A stretch of DNA of 64,000 nt from Persicitalea jodogahamensis (GCF_014651615.1 NZ_BMXF01000002.1:1047629-1111628); one strand, 5' to 3'; positions 42,410 through 52,834 are shown, numbered from the stretch's first letter. Program-made: numbers and translations. Notes: generated by a model not told the origin, from the sequence alone.

Positions 42410-45400
42410 TTGTCAGGAACCATCTACCAGTTTTTACTCCGCACCGTTGCCCTTACTGTCGGCGCCTATGTCATAGCCGATACGACAGGGAACATTACGC
42501 TCTCTACGCAAGGTAACGTAGGCCGGTTTGTTGCGTATGAACCCGCGCTTTCGGAAGCCGACACGACGGGTGACAGCCTAAAAAAATCGGGCCGCAGCCC
42601 CCGGCTGGACTGGCAGGACTACTACCGCAACCGCTTCACCGATCCGCGACCACGCTCATCTTATTACCTGGACGATCCGACCAACATCGGTACTACCATG
42701 CGTCTCGACAGCACGGGGCGGGTAGTGATCGAGGAGGATGTCAAAACGCAAAATGGTTCGCTCAATTACCGCCCTTCGGAAAGCGTTGATCTGCAAACCT
42801 ATAACGAAATGCAGCGTCGGCGGGCGTTTGAAACGTTGATGCGCGAATATTCGGCGCGGCTTGACGGCAAGAGTGCCATGGGCGGACGCGGGCTGCTGCC
42901 CAAACTCGACCTCCCACCTGCTCTGGACAAATTGCTCGGTCAGGATTTTTCTGATTTTAAACCCAATGGTTTCGTAGCGCTCGATTTTGGGGTACTTCAC
43001 CAATTCATTGACAACCCCTCGATTCCGATCCGACAGCGGCGGAACACCAATTTTATTTTTAATGAGCAGATCAACATTAACTTCAACGCCAAGATTGGCG
43101 ACAAGCTTGGTTTCCTGACCAATTTCGATACCAAGGCCAGTTTTAATTTTGAAAACGCTTTAAAGCTAAATTACAAAGCGCCCGAAGAGAGTCTGGTGCG
43201 CAAGCTGGAAGCGGGCAACATCAGTTGGCCGATTAACAGCCAGTTGATTCCGGGCGTGCAAAACCTTTTCGGGGCAAAGGCTGAACTGCAATTTGGACGA
43301 CTGAATGCCACCTTCGTGGGATCGGTACAGCGATCGCGTAAAGAGAGACGGGTACTGCGCGGCGGGGCACAAACCCAGGACTTCGAGATCAGGGCCGATT
43401 TCTACGACGAAAACCGACACTTTTTCCTGGCGCAGTATTTCCGGAATATTTACGGAGGTTCGCTCAAATCGCTGCCCGCTATCACTTCGGGCGTGACGAT
43501 CACCCGCCTGGAAGTGTACGTGACCAACCGCACTACCAACACGCAGTCATTGCGCAATTTGGCTGCCTTTGCCGATTTGGGCGAGCCGAATCCCTACAAG
43601 AGAAATCTTCCGGCCGTCCAACCTATTCAACCCAAACTACCCGCCGACAACGAAAGCAATGGCCTGTACCGTAGCTTGCGTGAGAATGAGGCGTTCCGCC
43701 AGGTGGATCGCACCACCTTTGAGTTGACCAACACGCTTGGGCTGGAGAAAAGCGTAGACTTTGAGGTACTTCGGGGGGCCAAGCGGCTGCTGGGTGAGAG
43801 CGAGTATCGGTTCAACCCGCAATTGGGCTACCTCTCTTTGACCGTGCCATTGCGCAATGACGAGGTACTTGCCGTAGCTTATGAATACACCTTGAACGGC
43901 CGTGCTTACAAAGTAGGCGAACTGACCGAAGATTATCAGAATCGCAGCGACGACGAGGTGATCGCCCTTAAACTGCTCAAATCATCCACCATCCGGAACA
44001 ATACCCAGTTGCCGATGTGGGATCTGATGATGAAAAACGTCTACGCCCTCGGTACCAACCAGATAGACCGACAGGGATTTCAATTAAGGGTTATTTATAA
44101 AGACGACCTCACAGGAATCGACAATCCCAACCTACAGGAAGGCCGTAATCTGCAAAACAAGCCATTGCTGCGGGTGATGGGTCTGGATCGCCTGAATCCG
44201 GTTAATGACCTTCAGCCTGACGGCAATTTTGACTTCGTGGAAGGCATTACTATCGATTCCCGCACGGGGCGCGTATTCTTCCCGGTACTGGAACCTTTCG
44301 GCTCCAATCTGGCCCAGTATTTCGACCCCGATGAAGATATTTTGAAGAACAAATACGTCTTCCCGGAACTATATAATACTACCCAAATCGATGCGCAGCA
44401 GATCAACGAGCGCAACAAGTTCTACCTGAAAGGCGCCTACCAGTCGGCGGGCGGCGCCGAGGTGCAACTACCCTACGGCGTGTCGGAAGAATCGGTCACG
44501 GTGACGTCAGGAGGCGTCTCGCTGTCGCCCGGTGTGGATTTTATTGTGGAGGCACAGATTGGCCGCGTTCGGATCATAAATCCAAGTGTCCTCAACTCCG
44601 GGCGCGAAATTGTCATTGAGTTCGAACGTCCCGATCTGTTTAATAACCAAATCAGGACGCTTTTCGGCACTCGCCTGGATTATCTGGTGAACAATGACAT
44701 CAGCATTGGTGCCACGGTGATGAACCACCGTGAAACGCCTGCCGGGTTCCTGACCCGCGTCGCCATTGGTAATGAACCGACCAACAATACCATTGTGGGC
44801 TTTGACGCCAACATCAGAAAAGATGCGCCCTTCCTGACCAAATGGCTGGATAAACTACCCTTGCTCCAAACTAAGGAGCCGTCTAGCATTCAGTTCAAAG
44901 GTGAAGTGGCCAAGTTATTCCCCGGCGTGTCGCCGCTGGTCAACGACCGATCGCTGGTGGACGACTTTGAGGCTGCCCGTACCATCTACGACCTCACGCG
45001 GCAGCCGACGCGCTGGCGGCTGGGTTCCACGCCGCAGCAATTCCCGCAGGGCTCCCCGGACAATCCGCTGGAATACGGCTTTCGAAGGGCCAAAATAGCA
45101 GCTTATACGGTGGATAACTTATTTCAATCTAACGGGTTGGGCTTCAATCTGCGTCCCCCCAATATCACCCCCGAGGATGTACAGAATTTTTATGTGAAAC
45201 TGTTCCTCCCACAGGATCTGTTTCCTGGCAGATCGGTGCCGCCGCTCGCCCTACCGCAGAATATCCTGGACATAGCCTACTATCCTAGCGAGCGTGGAAT
45301 GTACAACTATAACCCCGACCTGGACAACAACGGGCGTCTAAAAGACCCGCGCCGTAATTTTGGTGCTATCAGTCGGGCCGTTACTTCGGACATTGACTTC

Positions 45401-48400
45401 GATAACGCCAACATCGAAAATATCGAGTTTTGGCTTATGGACCCTTTCATCGGGGGAGAGAATGGAGCAATTGACGATGGATTTGAGAAACAGAACAACA
45501 CGACAGGGGGGAAACTGGTCTTCAATCTGGGTGATATTTCGGAAGATGTAGTACCTGATGGACGTTTTAATTTCGAGAACGGCTTACCGGTAGAACCCCG
45601 GCCCGGTATCAATGTGGATAGTACTGCCTGGGGCCGTGTGACGAAGGAACAGTTTATTATCAATGCTTTCAGCAACGAGGCGGGCGCGCGGGAGAAGCAG
45701 GATGTCGGTCTTGATGGCCTGAACAGCCAGCAAGAGCGCGTTTACTTTAAGGAGCGTTTTCTGGATCGCTTGCCCCCTACACTTACTCAGCAGGCTCGTG
45801 ACCGAATTCTGGCCGACCCATCCGGTGACGACTTTCAGTTTTATTTGGGGGAAGAACTTGATATTGCTGATGCCAAAATTCTGGAACGGTACAAAGAGTT
45901 TTTGGGCATGGAAGGCAACTCTCCCGAAAGCACTGCCAGCAACGCCAATGCTATCGTTACTCCAGCCTCTACCAACCTGCCCGACTCTGAGGATCTGAAT
46001 GTGGATAACACGGTCAACGACAACGAAGCCTACTACGAGTACGAGATCGACCTGAAACCCAATCGGCTTGATATTGGGCAGGGTTTCATCGTAGATAAAA
46101 CTGTGGCTCAAGATGGTAGCAACTGGTACCTTTTCCGAATGCCGGTCAAAGAATTCACCCGCAAAGTGGGACAAATCAACGGCTTCAAGTCCATCCGTTT
46201 TGTACGCATGTACCTGACTGACTTCCCGCAACCCGTGGTACTTCGCTTCGCGCAGTTGCAGATGGTGGGCCAGCAATACCGCAAGTACCTTTCGGACCTC
46301 GATGCTCCCGGCTTGCAGGAAGTACCCGAGCCTTACGATGCCCGCTTCACGGTGGGAACGGTCAGTATCGAAGAAAACAGCCAGGCAAACAACTCCAATA
46401 AAAAGTACGTCTACGCCGTGCCACCAGGCTGGAAGCGCGACCGCGACATCACGCAGCCTACCCAAAATTTTCAGCTCAATGAGCAGTCGATGAGCCTGTG
46501 TGTGACGGATCTGCGTGACGGAGATTCGCGGGCTGTGTACAAGAATGTTAATATCGATATGCAGTTCCGCAAGCGGCTGCGGATGTACATCCACATGCAC
46601 AACGATGACAACCAGAACGGGCAAACCGGAGCTTTCTTCCGGCTGGGTACCGACCTGACTCAGAACTACTACGAAATAGAAATTGCCAATCTGCAGGCCA
46701 CCCCGGAGAACATAAGCGCCCCGGATGCCGTGTGGCCCGAGCAGAACGAGATGAATGTGGCCTTCGCGGACCTGATTGACGCCAAGGCACAACGCAACCG
46801 CTCCGATGGAGCCAGGAGCGTTCCCTACTCCGTTGACATTATCGACCAACTGACGGGCCGTCCTTACCGCATCACCGTGGTGGGCAACCCTGACCTGAGC
46901 GCCGTGCGGGTAATGATGATTGGGATGCGTAATCCGAAAACGGCCGACGAGCAGAACAAGAGTTTTTGCCTGTGGGTGAACGAACTGCACGTGGAGGGCT
47001 TTGATCAGACCGCGGGAGAAGCGGCTGTTGCTCAACTCAACGCTAAACTGGCCGACTTCGCCACGGTAACGGCCTCGGGGCGCATCGAAACTTTCGGCTT
47101 CGGCAGCGTGCAGCAGCGCATCGGTGAACGTGCCCGCTCCACCACCAGCGAGTTTGGTATTTCGTCCAATATTCAGGTCGACAAGCTATTGCCGCAGCAA
47201 TGGGGGTTCAGTATCCCGCTTTACGTCAACTACGACAGGCGGCGCATCGTGCCCCACTTTAATCCGTTGGACCCCGACACGGAGCTGACTACTTCGCTGG
47301 AAAACCTCGATGGACCCGAGGCTCGCGACCGCTTCCGAAGGCTCGTGGAGGATAACACCGTGCGGCGGGGAATCAATCTTTCCAATGTCCGAAAAGTCAA
47401 AACGAAGGAAGGTGCGAAAACCCATTTTTACGATTTTGAGAACCTGGCGTTCACTTACGCTTACAGCGACATGCTGCGCACCAATATCCTGACCCAGGAA
47501 TATTCCCAGCGAATGTACCGTGGCGGAGTAGCGTACACTTTCTCTGCCCAGCCAAAAGCTTTCGAACCCTTCCGCAAGTGGGAGACGGAAAGTCGTTATC
47601 TGAATTTTATCAAAGACTTTAACCTCACGCTGCTACCTACCCAGGTTTCGGTGCGGGCGGACGTGGACCGGAGCTTTACCAAAACCCAACTCCGAAACTC
47701 TGACCTGACCACAGCGGGCATGCAGCCCTTCTATGAAAAGTACTTCTGGTTCAACCGCTATTATGATCTGAACTGGAACCTGACGCGGAACGTGGTGCTG
47801 CAGTACAACACCGTGGCCAATGCCATTATCGACGAACCGCAGGGCGATATCAATACCGAGGTGAAGCAGGATTCCCTTTGGGATAATTTTAAGAAATTAG
47901 GGCGGATCAAGAATTTTGACCAGCGTATCAGGCTCACCTATCGGCTACCGCTGGACAAGCTGCCGCTTACGGACTGGATTCGAGCGGATTACAATCATAC
48001 CATCGCGTACAACTTTCAGGCGAATGCCCTGGGACTGGTAGATTCCCTGGGCATTCCGTTTGGCAATATCGTGCGCAACAGCCGCGAGCGTGGTGTCACG
48101 GGGCAGGTGGATTTCGTCGCTTTGTACAATAAGCTCAAATACCTGCGCTTCGCCAACTCTCCTTCGCAGGAGCGCAAGAACTTTGCCCGCAGTCCGGGCG
48201 ACATCGAAGACCTGCCCGCTCCGCCGAGCAAGGCTTTGAAAAATATTGCCAGGGTACTTATGACGGTTCGCGGAATCAACTTCAGCTACACCGTACTGGA
48301 AACTACCGCTTTGCCGGGCTTCCTGCCCACGCCTCTCTATTTCGGATTGTCTGACGCCAACGCACCGGGCTTACCCTTCGTGCTGGGCAATCAGGACCGG

Positions 48401-49591
48401 AACATCCATGTACGAGCGGCCGAAAATGGGTGGATTACGCCCAGTGAAGTACAAAACCAGCCATTCCAGCAGACTGTCCAGAAAAACTTTAATTTCAGAA
48501 CGACTCTGGAACCTTTCAAGGATTTCAGGATGCAGATCGAGGGGCGGCTTACCCGGCAGGATGCCTACCAAGAATTCTACCGACCTGATGCGCCCGGCGG
48601 CTCGTATCTGAGTCAGAGCCCGGTACGCAACGGGCAGTTCAGCATGTCGTTCCTGTCGTTTCGGACGGCATTTGCCAAAATGCAGCGGGACAACGAATCA
48701 CCGGTATTCGACCGATTCCGGGATTACCGGACTGTTCTCAAAGACCGTCTCAATCAGGAGAATAACAGCGGTGGCGAGTACAACGAAAACTCGCAGGATG
48801 TGCTGATCCCCGCTTTCTTTGCGGCTTACACGGGCAAAGACCCGAATACTGTACGTATTTCGCCCTTTCTGGGCTTTCCGATGCCCAACTGGCGCATTGA
48901 TTACAACGGTTTGTCGCAGGTGAAGCCCTTTCAGAAGTTGTTCAGTTCATTCACACTGACACACAACTACAATTCTACCTATAGCGTCGGTAACTTCACT
49001 TCTTCGTTGGGCTATGAGGCTTTGTATGTCAACCTGGCGGTGACAGGCTATCCGCTCTCGAGCCGGAATAACTATCTGGGGCAGTACGTCCCGGTGTTCG
49101 TAATGAGTACCGTGACGATGCAGGAAAAATTCTCGCCCCTTGTCGGTGTCAACTTCCGCACCCAAAGCCGCATTACGGGCCGGGTGGATTATAACCGTGA
49201 CCGTACCATTGCCCTGAATCTGGCTAACTCGCAGGTAGCTGAACTATTCAATCAGGATCTGACGATTGCCATCGGTTTTACCAAAAACAATGTGGCGATT
49301 CCGTTTAAAATAAACGGGGTGAAGAAAAAGCTGAAAAATGACCTGATCTTCAATTTCAGCATGACCTTCCGCGACACGCGATCCATTCAGCGGAAGTTCG
49401 ACGGGCAGATTATCCCCGTGGCCGGAAACATCAACTTCCAGCTCCGACCTACGCTGGCTTATCAGGTCAACAACCGTCTGAATGTGCAATTCTATTTCGA
49501 CCGCACCTTCAACGATCCGCTGGTGACCAACTCATTCTACCGCTCCACCACAGCGGGTGGTGTACAGGTGAAGTTCAACCTGGCCGAGTAG
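42410..49591 (+). CDS. sprA: Cell-surface translocon protein SprA (type IX secretion / gliding)
   Basis: The 2393-residue protein has the length and composition of SprA, the giant outer-membrane barrel that forms the type IX secretion pore. Seen: an N-terminal signal-like segment, LDWQDYYRNRFTDPRPRSSY, long stretches of barrel-like alternating strands, LPKLDLPPALDKLLGQDFSD, and a C-terminal strand TTAGGVQVKFNLAE. The frame is closed by TAG six bases before TTG 42410, so TTG appears to be the start; no in-frame ATG occurs before residue about 95. No protein in this window shows a type IX C-terminal sorting domain. The 146-base upstream gap shows no clear promoter. Confidence 0.93.
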   Translation: MSGTIYQFLLRTVALTVGAYVIADTTGNITLSTQGNVGRFVAYEPALSEADTTGDSLKKSGRSPRLDWQDYYRNRFTDPRPRSSYYLDDPTNIGTTMRLDSTGRVVIEEDVKTQNGSLNYRPSESVDLQTYNEMQRRRAFETLMREYSARLDGKSAMGGRGLLPKLDLPPALDKLLGQDFSDFKPNGFVALDFGVLHQFIDNPSIPIRQRRNTNFIFNEQININFNAKIGDKLGFLTNFDTKASFNFENALKLNYKAPEESLVRKLEAGNISWPINSQLIPGVQNLFGAKAELQFGRLNATFVGSVQRSRKERRVLRGGAQTQDFEIRADFYDENRHFFLAQYFRNIYGGSLKSLPAITSGVTITRLEVYVTNRTTNTQSLRNLAAFADLGEPNPYKRNLPAVQPIQPKLPADNESNGLYRSLRENEAFRQVDRTTFELTNTLGLEKSVDFEVLRGAKRLLGESEYRFNPQLGYLSLTVPLRNDEVLAVAYEYTLNGRAYKVGELTEDYQNRSDDEVIALKLLKSSTIRNNTQLPMWDLMMKNVYALGTNQIDRQGFQLRVIYKDDLTGIDNPNLQEGRNLQNKPLLRVMGLDRLNPVNDLQPDGNFDFVEGITIDSRTGRVFFPVLEPFGSNLAQYFDPDEDILKNKYVFPELYNTTQIDAQQINERNKFYLKGAYQSAGGAEVQLPYGVSEESVTVTSGGVSLSPGVDFIVEAQIGRVRIINPSVLNSGREIVIEFERPDLFNNQIRTLFGTRLDYLVNNDISIGATVMNHRETPAGFLTRVAIGNEPTNNTIVGFDANIRKDAPFLTKWLDKLPLLQTKEPSSIQFKGEVAKLFPGVSPLVNDRSLVDDFEAARTIYDLTRQPTRWRLGSTPQQFPQGSPDNPLEYGFRRAKIAAYTVDNLFQSNGLGFNLRPPNITPEDVQNFYVKLFLPQDLFPGRSVPPLALPQNILDIAYYPSERGMYNYNPDLDNNGRLKDPRRNFGAISRAVTSDIDFDNANIENIEFWLMDPFIGGENGAIDDGFEKQNNTTGGKLVFNLGDISEDVVPDGRFNFENGLPVEPRPGINVDSTAWGRVTKEQFIINAFSNEAGAREKQDVGLDGLNSQQERVYFKERFLDRLPPTLTQQARDRILADPSGDDFQFYLGEELDIADAKILERYKEFLGMEGNSPESTASNANAIVTPASTNLPDSEDLNVDNTVNDNEAYYEYEIDLKPNRLDIGQGFIVDKTVAQDGSNWYLFRMPVKEFTRKVGQINGFKSIRFVRMYLTDFPQPVVLRFAQLQMVGQQYRKYLSDLDAPGLQEVPEPYDARFTVGTVSIEENSQANNSNKKYVYAVPPGWKRDRDITQPTQNFQLNEQSMSLCVTDLRDGDSRAVYKNVNIDMQFRKRLRMYIHMHNDDNQNGQTGAFFRLGTDLTQNYYEIEIANLQATPENISAPDAVWPEQNEMNVAFADLIDAKAQRNRSDGARSVPYSVDIIDQLTGRPYRITVVGNPDLSAVRVMMIGMRNPKTADEQNKSFCLWVNELHVEGFDQTAGEAAVAQLNAKLADFATVTASGRIETFGFGSVQQRIGERARSTTSEFGISSNIQVDKLLPQQWGFSIPLYVNYDRRRIVPHFNPLDPDTELTTSLENLDGPEARDRFRRLVEDNTVRRGINLSNVRKVKTKEGAKTHFYDFENLAFTYAYSDMLRTNILTQEYSQRMYRGGVAYTFSAQPKAFEPFRKWETESRYLNFIKDFNLTLLPTQVSVRADVDRSFTKTQLRNSDLTTAGMQPFYEKYFWFNRYYDLNWNLTRNVVLQYNTVANAIIDEPQGDINTEVKQDSLWDNFKKLGRIKNFDQRIRLTYRLPLDKLPLTDWIRADYNHTIAYNFQANALGLVDSLGIPFGNIVRNSRERGVTGQVDFVALYNKLKYLRFANSPSQERKNFARSPGDIEDLPAPPSKALKNIARVLMTVRGINFSYTVLETTALPGFLPTPLYFGLSDANAPGLPFVLGNQDRNIHVRAAENGWITPSEVQNQPFQQTVQKNFNFRTTLEPFKDFRMQIEGRLTRQDAYQEFYRPDAPGGSYLSQSPVRNGQFSMSFLSFRTAFAKMQRDNESPVFDRFRDYRTVLKDRLNQENNSGGEYNENSQDVLIPAFFAAYTGKDPNTVRISPFLGFPMPNWRIDYNGLSQVKPFQKLFSSFTLTHNYNSTYSVGNFTSSLGYEALYVNLAVTGYPLSSRNNYLGQYVPVFVMSTVTMQEKFSPLVGVNFRTQSRITGRVDYNRDRTIALNLANSQVAELFNQDLTIAIGFTKNNVAIPFKINGVKKKLKNDLIFNFSMTFRDTRSIQRKFDGQIIPVAGNINFQLRPTLAYQVNNRLNVQFYFDRTFNDPLVTNSFYRSTTAGGVQVKFNLAE

Positions 49592-49636
49592 TTTCCCTTG
49601 GTTGAAAGTGGATAATTGACTGTGGAGGGTACTTTT

Positions 49637-49654
49637 GCTGAAAAACATTTCAGC
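49637..49654. terminator. Small hairpin between convergent genes
   Basis: GCTGAAA / TTTCAGC, 7 bp with a 4-base loop, lies in the 88-base gap between sprA and the convergent phosphatase-family gene. No adjacent U-run on either strand, so activity is uncertain. Confidence 0.4.
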
Positions 49655-49679
49655 TCGAATACAAGTGAAAAATAGCCGG

Positions 49680-50777
49680 CTACTTGACCAGGTATCTTCC
49701 AATCAAGGGATAATGGTCCGAATAGGGAACCTGGTTCAGGGTGTTGAAGTCAAGAAGTTCCAGTTTGTTACTGTCATAAAACTGGTTGTCTATCCTAATG
49801 AAATAGGGGAGGTGATTGTAGGTAAAGCCAAAGCCGCTGCCTTTTTGTTCGAAGGCGTTGGCAAGGTACTTGCGCAAACTCCCGTACACATAGCTGTAAG
49901 GCGTTTCATTGAAATCTCCGCAAACAATGGTCGGGTGCGGCGTATCGTCGATCCAGCTTTTCAGTAATTTAACTTCCTCGCCTCTCTTCTCGAAGCCTTT
50001 CCGCATTTGCTTGTATGCGTACTTGGCCTCGTGCTTGGATTTTTCGTAGTCATCCTTATTCACGATCGCAGACAATTGTAGCGTCATTGAGTAGAGGTGT
50101 ACATCAATCACGCTGACTGTATCACCCTGCCAGGCAATGTCTGCTTGCAACAAACCATTCTGCCCGCTGAAAAGCGTATCGCGAATGGCTACAATAGGGT
50201 ACTTTGAGAAAACGGCCATTCCGCTCCGGCTAGTTTCTCCCTGACTGAGTTTTCGCAGAAACGAATGGTACTTATATCCCTTTCTTTGCAACTTTTCGGT
50301 GAAGTTGAAGTCGGCCATGCCTTCGTGGTCGAAATATTCCTGAAGGCAAAGCACGTCAGCATTCTGTTCACTGATCCAGGTGCCAAACTTTTTTACCGTT
50401 TCCTTATTGTTACCATACTGGTAATCATAAAGACCAAAGCTGAAAACGTTGTAGTTCAGTACAGTCAGAGGTTCTCTGGTACTAATTTCAGAGGGTAAAG
50501 ATGGTTCGTCGGAGGTTCTTCGAAACTGAAAAGTTCTGGCTAAAAAAGGGTAGCCAACGATCAGAACGAAAAGGGTCGTCACTAGCCGTTTCGGGGCCAG
50601 CAGGGCCCAGACAAGCAAAAAGGCCGTATGGAAGACCAGCATCACGGGCAGCGACAGCATCAGGAAACCCGCTACCCAATGCGCACTCGGTATCCAATAG
50701 GTGAGCGCATAGATCAGCAGTGTGTAAAGGACCGCTATTTTATATAAAGACCACAGGAGGCCACTGAAAAGACGCAT
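49680..50777 (-). CDS. Endonuclease/exonuclease/phosphatase-family membrane protein
   Basis: The 365-residue protein has two to three N-terminal membrane segments (about residues 5-85) and then an EEP domain: LNYNVFSFGLYDY, ADVLCLQEYFDHEG (metal-binding Glu), SRSGMAVFSKYPI, VIDVHLYSM, IVCGDFNETPYSYVY (catalytic Asp/Asn) and the final PYSDHYPLIGRY (catalytic Asp-His). Catalytic residues of the DNase I-like fold are all present. In Bacteroidota this membrane-anchored type has no known substrate; phosphodiester or phosphoinositide-like hydrolysis is possible. It is divergent from rimP. Confidence 0.85.
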   Translation of the reverse strand: MRLFSGLLWSLYKIAVLYTLLIYALTYWIPSAHWVAGFLMLSLPVMLVFHTAFLLVWALLAPKRLVTTLFVLIVGYPFLARTFQFRRTSDEPSLPSEISTREPLTVLNYNVFSFGLYDYQYGNNKETVKKFGTWISEQNADVLCLQEYFDHEGMADFNFTEKLQRKGYKYHSFLRKLSQGETSRSGMAVFSKYPIVAIRDTLFSGQNGLLQADIAWQGDTVSVIDVHLYSMTLQLSAIVNKDDYEKSKHEAKYAYKQMRKGFEKRGEEVKLLKSWIDDTPHPTIVCGDFNETPYSYVYGSLRKYLANAFEQKGSGFGFTYNHLPYFIRIDNQFYDSNKLELLDFNTLNQVPYSDHYPLIGRYLVK

Positions 50778-50838
50778 AGGGAGGGATCAAATCGTAAAAG
50801 TAAGACAACCTGACGAATAAATCTGTGAGTAACGGGTG

Positions 50839-50870
50839 TTTGTAGAAATTCTAAAATAGTATTATCTTTG
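50839..50870 (+). promoter_or_regulatory. Promoter of the rimP-nusA-infB operon
   Basis: TTTG (50839-50842) and TATCTTTG (50863-50870) with a 20-base spacer match the Bacteroidota consensus. Transcription would start near 50877, giving a leader of about 55 bases that contains a terminator-like hairpin. Confidence 0.7.
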
Positions 50871-50900
50871 CGGCACAATTTCGGTTCAATACAAAGGTTG

Positions 50901-50924
50901 AGGGGATATTTAATCCCCTTTTTT
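50901..50924 (+). terminator. Terminator-like attenuator hairpin in the rimP leader
   Basis: AGGGGAT (50901-50907) pairs with ATCCCCT (50913-50919) across a 5-base loop and runs into six T (50919-50924), 8 bases before the rimP ATG. It lies after the promoter and before the first gene, the position of an attenuator. Confidence 0.7.
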
Positions 50925-50932
50925 GTTGCAAT

Positions 50933-51415
50933 ATGGCGTTCAAAGAACAGATTGAATCATTTTTGGAACCGCTTCTGGAAGACGGAAAATACTTCATCGT
51001 TGATATCCAGTTCAAGCCTGTGCGGGGGAGTCAGAAAGTGTTGATACTGCTGGACAGTGACGAGGGAATTACGATTCAGGAGTGCGCTGACATCAGCCGG
51101 CAACTCGGGAATGACCTCGAAGCCGCCGAGGTAGTCGAAACGGCTTATACATTGGAGGTGTCGTCGCCCGGCCTTGATCAGTCGTTGCGGCTGCCGCGCC
51201 AATTCCGTAAGAATGTCGGTCGTGACCTGAAAGTGACGTTGACAAGCGGTGAGAGTATGACCGGAACGCTGGTGGAAGCTAAAGACGACAGTATCGTGTT
51301 ACAGCTTCCACTACCTAAGAAGAAAAAGAAAGTCACCGAAGAAGAACAAGACCTGCGTCCCGAAATAGCGCTTGGGAACATAGCAAAAGCCTTGGTGCAG
51401 GTCTCATTCAAATAA
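50933..51415 (+). CDS. rimP: Ribosome maturation factor RimP
   Basis: The 160-residue protein has the RimP N-terminal domain with DGKYFIVDIQFKPVRGSQKV, VLILLDSDEGITIQECADIS, and YTLEVSSPGLDQSLRLPRQF, the best conserved segment, then a C-terminal SH3-like domain (VGRDLKVTLTSGESMTGTLV) and a lysine-rich stretch. RimP binds the 30S precursor and helps assemble it. It heads the classical rimP-nusA-infB operon and is preceded by a promoter and a terminator-like hairpin. Confidence 0.95.
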   Translation: MAFKEQIESFLEPLLEDGKYFIVDIQFKPVRGSQKVLILLDSDEGITIQECADISRQLGNDLEAAEVVETAYTLEVSSPGLDQSLRLPRQFRKNVGRDLKVTLTSGESMTGTLVEAKDDSIVLQLPLPKKKKKVTEEEQDLRPEIALGNIAKALVQVSFK

Positions 51416-51498
51416 AAAATAGGAAGGCGCTTAAAACAGATATTGAACGAATAACAAGATGGGGTTTTTAATTTTTAACTCTCAATCTCCATTAATTT

Positions 51499-52740
51499 AT
51501 GGACAGCTCAATTTTAATAGATTCGTTTGCTGATTTTGCCAGCACGAAAGCCATCGATCGTCCTACGATGATCAGCATCTTGGAAGAAGTATTCCGCACC
51601 ATGATTCGAAAGAAGTATGGTACAGATGACAACTTTGATGTCATCATAAACCCCGAGAACGGAGACCTGGAAATGTGGCGTACCCGCGAAATCGTGGACG
51701 ATAACTCGGAGGATATCTGGGATCATGACAAAATACCCCTTTCCGAGGCCCGGAAGATCGAGGAAGACTTCGAGGTGGGCGAAGAAGTTGCAGAGGAGGT
51801 CAAGCTTGAAGAATTCGGCCGCCGCCTTGTTCAGACTGCCCGCCAGACCCTGATCCAGAAGATCAAGGATATGGAGAAAGAGCTCCTGTACGAAAAGTAC
51901 AAGGATCAGGTTGGGGAGTTGATTACCGGTGAGGTGTATCAGACCCTGCGCCACGAACTGATCGTGTTGGACAGTGAGGGTAACGAGCTCACAATGCCTC
52001 GCAACGAGCAGATTCCCAAGGATCGTTTTCGCAAGGGCGAAAGTGTGAAGGCCATTATCCATAAGGTGGAAATGAACAACGGCACGCCCCGCGTCACGCT
52101 GTCGCGTACGTCGCCAATGTTTCTGGAGCGGTTGTTTGAGATCGAGATTCCTGAAATATACGATGGCCTGATTTCCGTCCGACGCATCGTGCGCGAACCG
52201 GGCGACCGAGCCAAAGTGGCCGTTGAGTCTTACGACGATCGCATCGATCCCGTAGGTGCCTGTGTCGGCATGAAGGGTTCCCGCATCCACAGTATCGTGC
52301 GGGAGCTTGGGAATGAGAATATCGACGTAATCAACTACACCGAGAACCTGGAACTACTCATCAGCCGTTCACTTAGCCCCGCTAAGGTCACGTCGATGCA
52401 CATCGATCATGAAGCCAAACGGGTGTCTGTGTACCTGAAACCCGATCAGGTTTCACTTGCCATCGGCAAGGGCGGACAGAATATCAAGCTGGCCGGGAAA
52501 CTTGTCGGCATGGAAATAGACGTTTTCCGTGATGTGGAAGAACTGGCCGAAGAAGACGTGGATCTGTCGGAATTCGACGACGAAATTGAAGCCTGGATGA
52601 TCGAGGAGTTCCGTAAAATAGGACTGGACACCGCTAAAAGCGTGCTGGCCCTAAGCATGGAAGAACTCGTTCGCCGGACTGATCTGGAAGAAAACACCAT
52701 TGAGGAAATCCTCGATGTATTGCGCAAGGAGTTTGAGTAA
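51499..52740 (+). CDS. nusA: Transcription termination/antitermination factor NusA
   Basis: The 413-residue protein has an N-terminal RNA polymerase-binding domain (MDSSILIDSFADFASTKAID), an S1 domain (about 135-205, GELITGEVYQTLRHELIVLD, KAIIHKVEMNNGTPRVTLSR), KH1 with DPVGACVGMKGSRIHSIVRE and KH2 with VSLAIGKGGQNIKLAGKLVG. The C-terminal acidic repeats of enterobacterial NusA are mostly absent, leaving one helix-hairpin-helix-like end (ALSMEELVRRTDLEENTIEE), as in other Bacteroidota. It modulates pausing, termination and antitermination. It stands 83 bases after rimP and 94 bases before infB. Confidence 0.97.
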   Translation: MDSSILIDSFADFASTKAIDRPTMISILEEVFRTMIRKKYGTDDNFDVIINPENGDLEMWRTREIVDDNSEDIWDHDKIPLSEARKIEEDFEVGEEVAEEVKLEEFGRRLVQTARQTLIQKIKDMEKELLYEKYKDQVGELITGEVYQTLRHELIVLDSEGNELTMPRNEQIPKDRFRKGESVKAIIHKVEMNNGTPRVTLSRTSPMFLERLFEIEIPEIYDGLISVRRIVREPGDRAKVAVESYDDRIDPVGACVGMKGSRIHSIVRELGNENIDVINYTENLELLISRSLSPAKVTSMHIDHEAKRVSVYLKPDQVSLAIGKGGQNIKLAGKLVGMEIDVFRDVEELAEEDVDLSEFDDEIEAWMIEEFRKIGLDTAKSVLALSMEELVRRTDLEENTIEEILDVLRKEFE

Positions 52741-52834
52741 GGATTAGGCAGTCGTTACTTCTGCCCGCCTCCATTCAGACATTGCTTGCTTACATTTACT
52801 ACCGAATAGAAGAATTTTTTGTTAATTGCTGAAT

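Noticed and set aside
45584-47035. Long open frame (483 codons) on the minus strand
   Set aside because: Lies wholly inside sprA and reads as its antisense shadow; no signal peptide, motif or plausible composition.
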